Position numbers and translations under genes: made by a program
Assembly: GCA_021156245.1 (NCBI GenBank)
Contig: JAJNBO010000139.1
Location: 1 to 7,270 of the forward strand
Direction: 5' to 3'
DNA: 7,270 nt
Source: Ramlibacter sp.
Lineage (GTDB): Bacteria; Pseudomonadota; Gammaproteobacteria; Burkholderiales; Burkholderiaceae_C
The notes under the pieces: generated by a model
Database searches by the model: none
Seen by the model: only the letters and a program-made list of their open reading frames with translations
Told to the model about the DNA's origin: nothing
In this document: positions 1 through 4,797 of the stretch, in pieces
Numbering within the stretch: the stretch's first letter is position 1
How the letters are laid out: the number at the start of each line of letters is the position of its first letter

Positions 1-131
1 GTGGCCGCGGAGTGCAGGTTGAGCTGCCGCACGGCCGGGCCGCCGGGCAGGTCCTGCACCTGCGCAAGGGCCGGGGCGGCCAGCGCGCCGGCGAGCGAGA
101 GCAGCGCCGCGATCTTGGAAATACTCTTCAT
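1..131 (-). CDS. coxB: Cytochrome c oxidase subunit II, N-terminal fragment (runs off left edge)
   Basis: Only the first 43 codons are present. The peptide starts MKSISKIAALLSLAGALAAP, a Sec signal peptide with a short positive N-region, a hydrophobic core and a likely signal peptidase I site after APALA (residues 19-23). It continues with DLPGGPAVRQLNLH, the mature N-terminus I associate with Burkholderiales CoxB proteins. CoxB carries the CuA centre that takes electrons from cytochrome c, but that domain lies outside the window. The ATG at 131 is preceded by GAGG with an 8-nt spacer. The gene follows the DUF2244 gene by 49 bp on the same strand, so the BioC-like and DUF2244 genes are probably co-transcribed with it. 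The identification rests on a short segment plus gene context; another secreted protein is possible but less likely. Confidence 0.78.
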   Translation of the reverse strand, partial: MKSISKIAALLSLAGALAAPALAQVQDLPGGPAVRQLNLHSAA

Positions 132-139
132 CGTTTCAG

Positions 140-143
140 CCTC
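140..143 (-). promoter_or_regulatory. Ribosome binding site of coxB
   Basis: The minus strand reads TTGAGGCTGAAACG immediately before the ATG at 131. GAGG lies 8 nt from the start and supports that start codon. A second AAGG core sits a few bases further upstream. Confidence 0.5.
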
Positions 144-180
144 AAGCCTTCAAAAATCGTCCCACGGACCTGCCGTCCGC

Positions 181-690
181 TCATGCCTCTCGCAGCGCCC
201 TGCGAAGTTCCCGCGCCAGCACCGGCCGCAGCTCCGGCCGCACGTAGCGCCCCACGATCACCCGCTGTCCCTGGCCGGACACCTCGATCAGCGACCGGTC
301 GTCCGCGCCCGGCTCGACCCGGACCCAGTCGCGGTTGAATTCCGCCCGCTCCAGCCGCCCGGCCTGCTCCAGCTCCACGACGAGCCGCCGCCCCTGCAGC
401 AGGATGTGCTCGCCGTCGGCCGCGTGCCGTGCGTAGGCCAGGAAGGCGGCGCCCACGGCCGCCAGCTCGAGCCACGCGAAGGGAAGGATCAACGGCGCAC
501 CCTGGAACCAGAAAAACGTCCCGATCCCGAGCGACACGACGCAAAGCGAGGCGTACAGCCAGCCCAGCTGGGCCGGCGTCACCGAGCAATTGCGCCTCAG
601 GAACCAGTGGATGGCCTGGCCCTGGACAGTGGCGAAAGATGTGCCACTTCCGGCCGGATGGCGGCGACAGACGACGAAAGCGGCGTTCAG
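181..690 (-). CDS. DUF2244 family membrane protein (start uncertain, possible CTG start)
   Basis: This is a small membrane protein of the DUF2244 family, whose molecular function is not established. Two predicted transmembrane helices follow the N-terminal motif HWFLRRNCSVTPAQLG: roughly LGWLYASLCVVSLGIGTFFW and LPFAWLELAAVGAAFLAY. A soluble C-terminal half follows, with HAADGEHILLQG, RDWVRVEP and GQRVIVGRYVRPELRPVL. The first conventional start is a GTG at 580-582, which would give 133 aa, but it lies inside the conserved (R/P)N(C/R)S(V/L)(T/S)P segment, and HWFLRRNC upstream also looks family-conserved. The frame stays open upstream with no ATG, GTG or TTG. A CTG at 688-690 overlaps the TGA (687-689) of the upstream gene as CTGA, giving 169 aa, and is annotated here. 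The next CTG downstream is at 598-600. Position between the BioC-like gene and coxB suggests a role tied to the terminal oxidase, which is inference. Confidence 0.8.
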   Translation of the reverse strand: MNAAFVVCRRHPAGSGTSFATVQGQAIHWFLRRNCSVTPAQLGWLYASLCVVSLGIGTFFWFQGAPLILPFAWLELAAVGAAFLAYARHAADGEHILLQGRRLVVELEQAGRLERAEFNRDWVRVEPGADDRSLIEVSGQGQRVIVGRYVRPELRPVLARELRRALREA

Positions 691-1583
691 GACCGGCCGC
701 TGCGGTCGGCTTGCAACATCGTCCGCATGTCGTCGAGCGAGACCGAGCTGCGCTCGCCCACTTTCGCGCGGGGCAGCGGCTTGAGCGCATGGCCGTAGAT
801 CACCTCGAAGGTGAGCGTGAGCTTGCCATCCGCACCGCGCAGGTGCTGGTCCAGCGCGGTCTCGACCCTGTTCGTCCAGCCCCGGCCGCGCAAGGCGGGA
901 AAGCGCGCCGGGTGCAGGTTGGCGCCGAGCTCGCGCAGCTCGTCGAGCAGCCGGGCCGGCGTGTCGAAGGAAAGGCGGATCCGCTCCATGTCCATCACGG
1001 GCTCGGCGAAGCAGCCCTGCACCAGCATGTCGCCCCAGTCGTGCATGTCGGTGAATTCATGGGCCGGCGGAGGCCAGCCCATGGCGGCATACGCCGCCCT
1101 CAACTCGCGCAAGGTGTCGGGCCCGAGGCAGGAGAACATCAGGAAGCCGTCGACCGCGAGCGCCTCGTGCCACTGCCGCAGCAGTACCTGCGGGTCCGCG
1201 GCCATGTGCAGCTGCATGTTGGCCCAGAGCATCTGGACGGAACCGGCGGGAACCGGGCCGAAGTCCGTCCGCGGGCCACCGAGCCGCCACCACGGGCGGG
1301 CCAGCTGGTCCCTCGCCATCGTCATGCGGTCCGCCTGCGGCTCCACCACGTACACGCCCGCCTGCGGATATTGCTTGCGCACCAGGCCGTGCGCGCGCAA
1401 GCCGCCACGCACCGGCTCCCAGTCGGCCCAGGCCTGGGGATCACGCTTGATCCACTGCAGCCGGTCCGCCATGCGCCGGCCTACCTCTTCGTGCAACCAG
1501 GGGCTGGCCGCGGGCGCGGCCGCCTCCCAGCGCGCGGCGGCCGCGGGCGCGATGGTGGGGGGGCGATCGGAGGATGTGCTCAC
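687..1583 (-). CDS. BioC-like class I methyltransferase-fold protein
   Basis: The product has 298 aa from a GTG at 1583. It resembles the BioC/malonyl-ACP O-methyltransferase group of SAM-dependent methyltransferases. The segment VQMLWANMQLHM matches the family's SNLAVQW-type motif IV region. DGFLMFSCLGPDTLRELR and EFTDMHDWGDML, followed by FAEPVMDMERI, match the C-terminal half of the family. The glycine-rich motif I (DxGxGxG) expected near residues 50-65 is not recognisable: the sequence there reads WADWEPVRGGLRAHGL, followed by VYVVEP for motif II. Catalysis is therefore uncertain. No biotin genes are adjacent; the neighbours are DUF2244 and coxB, so a role linked to cytochrome oxidase is possible but inferred. 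The frame is open to an ATG at 1817, but that would run through comF on the other strand. The GTG is preferred because the protein then begins VSTSSDRPPT directly after a TATACT hexamer. Confidence 0.77.
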   Translation of the reverse strand: MSTSSDRPPTIAPAAAARWEAAAPAASPWLHEEVGRRMADRLQWIKRDPQAWADWEPVRGGLRAHGLVRKQYPQAGVYVVEPQADRMTMARDQLARPWWRLGGPRTDFGPVPAGSVQMLWANMQLHMAADPQVLLRQWHEALAVDGFLMFSCLGPDTLRELRAAYAAMGWPPPAHEFTDMHDWGDMLVQGCFAEPVMDMERIRLSFDTPARLLDELRELGANLHPARFPALRGRGWTNRVETALDQHLRGADGKLTLTFEVIYGHALKPLPRAKVGERSSVSLDDMRTMLQADRSGRS

Positions 1584-1594
1584 GGGGGCTGCCG

Positions 1595-1602
1595 AGTATA
1601 TT
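1595..1602. promoter_or_regulatory. Overlapping divergent -10 elements between the BioC-like gene and comF
   Basis: Only 26 bp (1584-1609) separate the two divergent start codons. The minus strand has TATACT (1600-1595), 11 nt before the GTG of the BioC-like gene. The plus strand has TATATT (1597-1602), 7 nt before the ATG of comF. The two hexamers share four base pairs, so RNA polymerase could probably serve only one direction at a time. No convincing -35 box lies 16-18 bp upstream in either direction, and neither start has a Shine-Dalgarno sequence. The call rests on the AT-rich hexamers standing out in GC-rich DNA and on their placement. Confidence 0.42.
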
Positions 1603-1609
1603 GATCCGC

Positions 1610-2314
1610 ATGCGCGCCGCGTGGTTGCCCCGTTGGCTGGAAGCCCCTCCCAGCCGCTGTGCCGTCTGCGGCGCCTGGCCGGCCCACGCCTTGTGCGGCA
1701 CTTGCGCCGGCGCCTTCGCGACGCCGCAGCACCGCTGCCGGCTCTGCGCGCTGCCGCTGCACGAAAGCGCCACGGTTTGCGGCGCCTGCCTGCGGGATCC
1801 GCCTCCCCTGGACGCATGCTTCGCCGCGGTGCCCTACGCCTATCCGTGGTCCTCCCTCGTCGGCCGGTTCAAGTTCGGCGGCGAGCCCGGCTGGGCCGAT
1901 GCGCTCGCCAGGCGCATGGCGCTGGTTCCCGGGGTTGCGCAGGAGATCGCGCAGGCCGACCTCGTGCTGCCGCTGCCGCTGGCCCCGCGACGCCTGGCCG
2001 AGCGCGGCTTCAACCAGGCCCTGCTGCTCGCCCGGGGTTTGGCGCCGCGACGCACGGATGCCCGGCTGCTGCTGCGGGTGCGCGAAACCGGGTCGCAAGC
2101 CACGCTCGACCGCAAGTCGCGCAGCCTCAACGTGCGTCACGCCTTCGGGGTGGAGCCGCTGCGCGCGCAGGATGTCGCGGGGCGGGCCGTGCTGCTGGTC
2201 GATGACGTGATGACCAGCGGCGCCTCGCTGCATTCCGCCGCGCAGGCCTTGCGGCAAGCCGGCGCCCGGCGGATCGCGGCGCTGGTGCTGGCGCGCACGG
2301 ACGAGCCGCAATAG
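1610..2314 (+). CDS. comF: ComF family protein (phosphoribosyltransferase fold with zinc-binding N-terminus)
   Basis: The product has 234 aa, the usual size for ComF/GntX. Four CxxC pairs at residues 17/20, 29/32, 43/46 and 57/60 form a double zinc-ribbon-like module. A type I phosphoribosyltransferase domain follows, with ERGFNQA (131-137), the Arg-rich TLDRKSRSLNVRHAF region (165-179) and the PRPP-loop signature AVLLVDDVMTSGAS (193-206). ComF proteins are needed for natural transformation in several bacteria, where they act in the cytoplasm with the DNA-uptake machinery; E. coli GntX belongs to the same family. The frame is open from an ATG at 1574, but that start overlaps the divergent gene. 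The ATG at 1610 begins MRAAWLPRW directly before the zinc module and lies 7 nt after TATATT. trmL follows after 30 bp. Confidence 0.88.
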   Translation: MRAAWLPRWLEAPPSRCAVCGAWPAHALCGTCAGAFATPQHRCRLCALPLHESATVCGACLRDPPPLDACFAAVPYAYPWSSLVGRFKFGGEPGWADALARRMALVPGVAQEIAQADLVLPLPLAPRRLAERGFNQALLLARGLAPRRTDARLLLRVRETGSQATLDRKSRSLNVRHAFGVEPLRAQDVAGRAVLLVDDVMTSGASLHSAAQALRQAGARRIAALVLARTDEPQ

Positions 2315-2331
2315 CGTTGCCTGCATGCCGC

Positions 2332-2337
2332 GACAAT
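2332..2337 (+). promoter_or_regulatory. Candidate -10 element of trmL (leaderless start)
   Basis: GACAAT is followed by a 7-nt spacer (CGGCGCC) and the ATG at 2345. There is no Shine-Dalgarno sequence in the 30-bp comF-trmL gap. The placement would put the transcription start at or next to the ATG. No good -35 box is visible, so the call rests on similarity to the same arrangement at other genes in the window. Confidence 0.4.
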
Positions 2338-2344
2338 CGGCGCC

Positions 2345-2815
2345 ATGTTCCACATCGTCCTGGTCACGCCCGAGATCCCGCCCAACACCGGCAACGTGAT
2401 CCGCTTGGCTGCCAACACAGGCTGCACGCTGCACCTGGTCGAGCCGCTCGGCTTTTCCATGGACGACAAGCACATGCGTCGCGCGGGATTGGACTATCAC
2501 GAGTACGCGGAAGTTCGGAAGCATGCCGGGTGGGATGCTCTGCTGGCCTCGGAACGTCCCGATCCGGCCCGGCTGTTCGCCTTGAGCACGCGGGGCGCGC
2601 GGCCCGTCCACGAGGTCGGGTTCCGACCCGGTGACTGGCTCGTCTTCGGATCGGAAACCAGCGGACTGCCCTCCGCCGTCCTGGAGAACTTCGCGCCCTC
2701 CCAGCGGTTGCGCCTGCCGATGCGGCTGGGTCAACGCAGCCTCAACCTGTCCAACGCCGTGGCCGTCACCGTGTTCGAGGCGTGGCGGCAGAATGGTTTT
2801 GCGGGCGCAGGCTGA
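2345..2815 (+). CDS. trmL: tRNA (cytidine(34)-2'-O)-methyltransferase TrmL
   Basis: The product has 156 aa, nearly the same length as E. coli TrmL (YibK). It is a minimal SPOUT methyltransferase that uses SAM to 2'-O-methylate the wobble nucleotide (position 34) of certain leucine tRNAs in the cytoplasm. The three family motifs are all visible: PEIPPNTGNVIRL at residues 9-21, FGSETSGLP at 101-109 and SLNLSNAVAV at 132-141. The latter two form the trefoil-knot cofactor site. The start MFHIVLVTPEIPPN is the canonical family N-terminus, which fixes the ATG at 2345. The gene is complete and looks intact. It is the second plus-strand gene after comF, but a -10-like hexamer suggests it may also have its own promoter. 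The terminator at 2954-2980 probably closes this unit. Confidence 0.94.
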   Translation: MFHIVLVTPEIPPNTGNVIRLAANTGCTLHLVEPLGFSMDDKHMRRAGLDYHEYAEVRKHAGWDALLASERPDPARLFALSTRGARPVHEVGFRPGDWLVFGSETSGLPSAVLENFAPSQRLRLPMRLGQRSLNLSNAVAVTVFEAWRQNGFAGAG

Positions 2816-2858
2816 GCGCTGCCTCACCCTGCGCGACAGAAGCAATACTCCGTTGCAC

Positions 2859-2980
2859 CCCGCTGTGTTTGAAACATCGGGTACGGTCCCGCATCTGCAC
2901 AGGGACCGGCCCTGATCCGCAGGGCAGGCCACGGCAACCCAGACTCCTTTTTGGTGCCCGCCTCGTGCGGGCACTTTTTT
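2859..2980 (+). ncRNA. Candidate structured RNA or small RNA: three hairpins plus intrinsic terminator
   Basis: Downstream of trmL, four stem-loops follow one another on the plus strand. H1 (2859-2881) has CCCG pairing with CGGG outside an inner stem of GTGTT with AACAT, which includes one G-U pair. H2 (2884-2908) is a perfect 7-bp stem, CGGTCCC with GGGACCG, with an 11-nt loop. H3 (2909-2925) is a perfect 6-bp stem, GCCCTG with CAGGGC, with a 5-nt loop. The terminator hairpin with six T follows at 2954-2980. This is consistent with an sRNA of about 120 nt, or with a structured 3' UTR of trmL. I do not recognise it as 6S, tmRNA, SRP or RNase P RNA. No clear promoter is seen (AATACT near 2845 is only weakly -10-like), so the 5' end is a guess. 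Confidence 0.38.
2954..2980 (+). terminator. Intrinsic terminator after trmL / candidate RNA
   Basis: A perfect 8-bp GC-rich stem (GTGCCCGC at 2954-2961 with GCGGGCAC at 2967-2974) and a 5-nt loop (CTCGT) are followed directly by six T (2975-2980). On the minus strand the hairpin is not followed by a T run, so it is a plus-strand terminator and not an efficient one for the convergent maoC-type gene that ends at 3009. Confidence 0.92.
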
Positions 2981-3008
2981 GCGTGTGATTTCCGTGTGCG
3001 GAGGTTGC

Positions 3009-3461
3009 TCAGGCGTAGCGGCGGGTCAGGCTCTCGGCGACGCAGGCCGGCTTGTCGCTGCCCTCTCGCTCCACCACCACGGTCCAGGTCAGCTGGGCGC
3101 CGTCGTCTGGCAAAGGATCGCAGGCCTTGAGCGTCATGCGCGCGCGCAGGCGGCTGCCGACGGGCACCGGCGACGTGAACCGCACCTTGTTCAAGCCGTA
3201 GTTGATCGAAATGCGGCTGGGCATGTGCAGCGCCGACTCGAAGAACGTCGGCATCAGGGACAGCGTGAGAAAGCCGTGGGCGATCGGTGCGCCGAAGGGC
3301 CCGGCCTTGGCCCTTTCGACGTCGACGTGGATCCACTGATGGTCGCCGGTGGCGTCGGCAAAGCGGTTCACGCGCTCCTGCGTGATCTCGATCCACTCGC
3401 TGACGGCGACCTCCTGGCCGACCAGCGTCTTTAGTTCCCCGAGGGTGGCGATGGTTCTCAT
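3009..3461 (-). CDS. MaoC-family hot-dog hydratase (R-specific enoyl-CoA hydratase-like)
   Basis: The product has 150 aa with the single hot-dog MaoC/hydratase-2 fold. The segment FADATGDHQWIHVD (residues 34-47) carries the catalytic Asp (D40) and His (H45) of R-hydratases. GPFGAPIAHGFLTLSL and SINYGLNKVRFTSPVPVGSRL follow, as expected. The family hydrates trans-2-enoyl-CoA to (R)-3-hydroxyacyl-CoA in fatty-acid or polyhydroxyalkanoate metabolism. The GDHQWIH variant (not GDxNPxH) is typical of the NodN/Rv0130-like branch, so PhaJ proper should not be assumed. The start is either a GTG at 3464 or the adjacent ATG at 3461; the ATG is chosen because TACATT lies 6 nt before it. The gene follows the ParA gene by 28 bp on the same strand. 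Confidence 0.88.
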   Translation of the reverse strand: MRTIATLGELKTLVGQEVAVSEWIEITQERVNRFADATGDHQWIHVDVERAKAGPFGAPIAHGFLTLSLMPTFFESALHMPSRISINYGLNKVRFTSPVPVGSRLRARMTLKACDPLPDDGAQLTWTVVVEREGSDKPACVAESLTRRYA

Positions 3462-3467
3462 CACCGC

Positions 3468-3473
3468 AATGTA
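3468..3473 (-). promoter_or_regulatory. Candidate -10 element of the MaoC-type gene
   Basis: The minus strand reads TACATT (3473-3468), then GCGGTG, then the ATG at 3461. The 6-nt spacer and lack of a Shine-Dalgarno sequence suggest a leaderless transcript starting in the 28-bp gap after the ParA gene. No convincing -35 box is seen. Confidence 0.4.
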
Positions 3474-3489
3474 CCCAAGGGCCGCTGCT

Positions 3490-4110
3490 TTACGCGTCCA
3501 GCCAGCGACAGATGCCCTGCCACTGCTCCAGGTCCTTCTCGACCTTGCCCGGCGCCACGTCGAACAGCGTCAGCCCGCGCGCGGCCAGGTGCACGTAGTT
3601 CTGCGTCGGCCGCAGGAAACCCAGGACCGGCAGGCCGAGCCCGGTGACGAATTCCTGCAGCTTGTCGGCGGCGATCGTGCGCGCATCCACTCGCATGCCG
3701 ACGATGCCCACCTGGATGCGGCCGGCCTTGCGCAGCTGCGCCAGCTCGTCGAGGAAGGCGCGGGTGGCGTACATGTCGAAGATGCTCGGCTGCAGCGGCA
3801 CGAGCACCTTGCCCGCCGAATGCATCGCTTCCTGCAGCATCTTGCCGTGCAGGCCCGCGGGGGTGTCCAGCACCACGTGGGTGGTTCCCCTGGGCGGCCT
3901 GGCGATCTGGCCCTCGCCCACTTCCCAGCCCGCGATGGCCCGCGCTTCCGCCGGGCGCAGGCGCAGCCAGAGGCGGGAGGACTGCTGGCGATCCGCATCG
4001 CCGAGCATCACGCCATGGCCGCGGCTGGCGTAGTAGCCCGCGATGTTGGTGGCGACAGTGGACTTCCCGACTCCGCCCTTGGGGTTCGCGACAACGACGA
4101 CCGGCATCAT
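3490..4110 (-). CDS. Orphan ParA/MinD-family P-loop ATPase
   Basis: The product has 206 aa and a deviant Walker A motif, PKGGVGKST (residues 10-18), with the signature Lys K11 and the nucleotide Lys K16. The switch segment GDADRQQS (37-44) and the Walker B segment VVLDTPAG (79-86) follow. ParA ATPases dimerise on ATP, bind nucleoid DNA non-specifically and position plasmids, chromosomes or other cellular cargo. It is short for a chromosomal ParA and lacks the N-terminal helix-turn-helix of plasmid SopA/P1-type ParA. No ParB gene or parS-like repeats are nearby, so it is an orphan that may position some other cargo. It has tandem ATG codons at 4110 and 4107. AGGAG lies 4 nt before the first and 7 nt before the second, so the exact start is open by one residue. 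The MaoC-type gene follows at 28 bp. Confidence 0.9.
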   Translation of the reverse strand: MMPVVVVANPKGGVGKSTVATNIAGYYASRGHGVMLGDADRQQSSRLWLRLRPAEARAIAGWEVGEGQIARPPRGTTHVVLDTPAGLHGKMLQEAMHSAGKVLVPLQPSIFDMYATRAFLDELAQLRKAGRIQVGIVGMRVDARTIAADKLQEFVTGLGLPVLGFLRPTQNYVHLAARGLTLFDVAPGKVEKDLEQWQGICRWLDA

Positions 4111-4114
4111 CGGG

Positions 4115-4119
4115 CTCCT
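4115..4119 (-). promoter_or_regulatory. Ribosome binding site of the ParA-family gene
   Basis: AGGAG on the minus strand is followed by CCCG and two consecutive ATG codons. The spacing slightly favours the second ATG (4107), and both are usable. The 51-bp gap to the divergent kefF start must hold the promoters for both directions. Confidence 0.65.
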
Positions 4120-4148
4120 GGCGTGGCCCGAAGGGGCCCGCTTTGCGC

Positions 4149-4154
4149 TATGTT
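4149..4154 (+). promoter_or_regulatory. Candidate -10 element of kefFC (leaderless start)
   Basis: TATGTT is followed by a 7-nt spacer (ACCGGGC) and the ATG at 4162, with no Shine-Dalgarno sequence. The hexamer itself contains an in-frame ATG (4150-4152) that would add MLPG if used. No good -35 box lies 16-18 bp upstream. Confidence 0.42.
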
Positions 4155-4161
4155 ACCGGGC

Positions 4162-4797
4162 ATGGATGAGTTCGCAAACCCGCCTTCCGCCGCCTACGTG
4201 CTGGCGGCCCACCCCAACTGGCGCGAATCGCGGGTCAATCGCAAGCTCATGGAGCTCGCCCGGGAGCTCCCTGGGGTGACCGTGCAGGACCTGTACGGCC
4301 GCTATCCGGACTACGACATCGACGTGCCGGCCGAGCAGGAGAACGTGCGGGCGGCGCAGCTGCTGGTGCTGCTGCACCCGATCCAGTGGTACTCGATGCC
4401 GCCCCTGATGAAGCTCTGGCTGGACGAGGTCCTGCGCTACGGCTGGGCGTACGGGCGCGGCGGCACCGCGCTGCAGGGCAAGGACGTCTGGCTGGTGGCC
4501 ACCACCGGCGGCCCGGAGTCCTCCTACCACCCCCAGGGCTACAACCGCTACTTCTTCGACGCCTTCCTGCCCCCCTACGAGCAGACGGCCACCTTGTGCG
4601 GCATGCGCTTCCTGCCGCCGCTGCTGCTGCACGGCGCCCACCGCGCCGGGCCGGACGAACTGCAGGCGCACTTCGAGGTGTTCCGCAATCGCCTGGCCAG
4701 CTACCCGGACTGGCCGGAGCTGGAGGATCTGGGTGCGTGTCCCATCGTCGACGTCCCCACCACGGACCGGCCGCTTCCCAACCAGGCGGCCGGCTGA
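4162..4797 (+). CDS. kefF: KefF-like NAD(P)H oxidoreductase, ancillary subunit of the Kef potassium efflux system
   Basis: The product has 211 aa with the flavodoxin-2/NQO1-like fold. It is an FMN-dependent NAD(P)H quinone oxidoreductase that binds the soluble domain of KefC and is needed for full channel activity. VLAAHPNWRESRVNRKL near the N-terminus is the flavin phosphate-binding region. HPIQWYSMPPLMKLWLDEVL, GWAYGRGGTAL and VATTGGPES match E. coli KefF closely. It is longer than E. coli KefF (176 aa), mainly through a C-terminal tail ending PTTDRPLPNQAAG. The ATG at 4162 is preferred over the in-frame ATG at 4150, which falls inside the -10-like hexamer. The stop overlaps the kefC start (TGATG, 4795-4799), which indicates translational coupling and a two-gene operon. 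The gene is divergent from the ParA-family gene. Confidence 0.92.
   Translation: MDEFANPPSAAYVLAAHPNWRESRVNRKLMELARELPGVTVQDLYGRYPDYDIDVPAEQENVRAAQLLVLLHPIQWYSMPPLMKLWLDEVLRYGWAYGRGGTALQGKDVWLVATTGGPESSYHPQGYNRYFFDAFLPPYEQTATLCGMRFLPPLLLHGAHRAGPDELQAHFEVFRNRLASYPDWPELEDLGACPIVDVPTTDRPLPNQAAG

Noticed and set aside
128..790. Minus-strand open frame of 220 codons across the DUF2244 gene.
   Set aside because: The sequence is Ala/Gly/Arg-rich and without domains. The DUF2244 frame at the same place has recognised conserved motifs and two hydrophobic helices.
1610..1817. Extended N-terminus of the BioC-like gene from an ATG at 1817.
   Set aside because: It would overlap over 200 bp of the divergent comF gene, including all of its zinc-binding cysteines, and the added sequence is Arg/Ala-rich without family similarity.
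2824..2937. Possible 37-codon minus-strand gene with TTG start and an AGGAG at 2948-2944, 6 nt upstream.
   Set aside because: The ribosome site is attractive, but the start is TTG, no homologue is recognised, and the same DNA forms the symmetric hairpins of the plus-strand RNA candidate, which better explains the sequence.
2859..2953. Identity of the hairpin region as 6S RNA, tmRNA, SRP RNA or a known riboswitch.
   Set aside because: I see no 6S-like long closing stem with central bubble, no tRNA-like ends, no SRP GGAAG/GCAGCC core and no conserved riboswitch core. There is also no same-strand gene directly downstream for a riboswitch to control.
1580..2974. Minus-strand open frame of 464 codons spanning comF and trmL.
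   Set aside because: It covers two well-identified genes on the other strand, shows no recognisable domain, and runs through the terminator region.
2954..2980. The trmL-side hairpin as a bidirectional terminator that also serves the MaoC-type gene.
   Set aside because: On the minus strand the hairpin is followed by CAAAAAGGAG and not by a T run, so intrinsic termination in that direction is unlikely.
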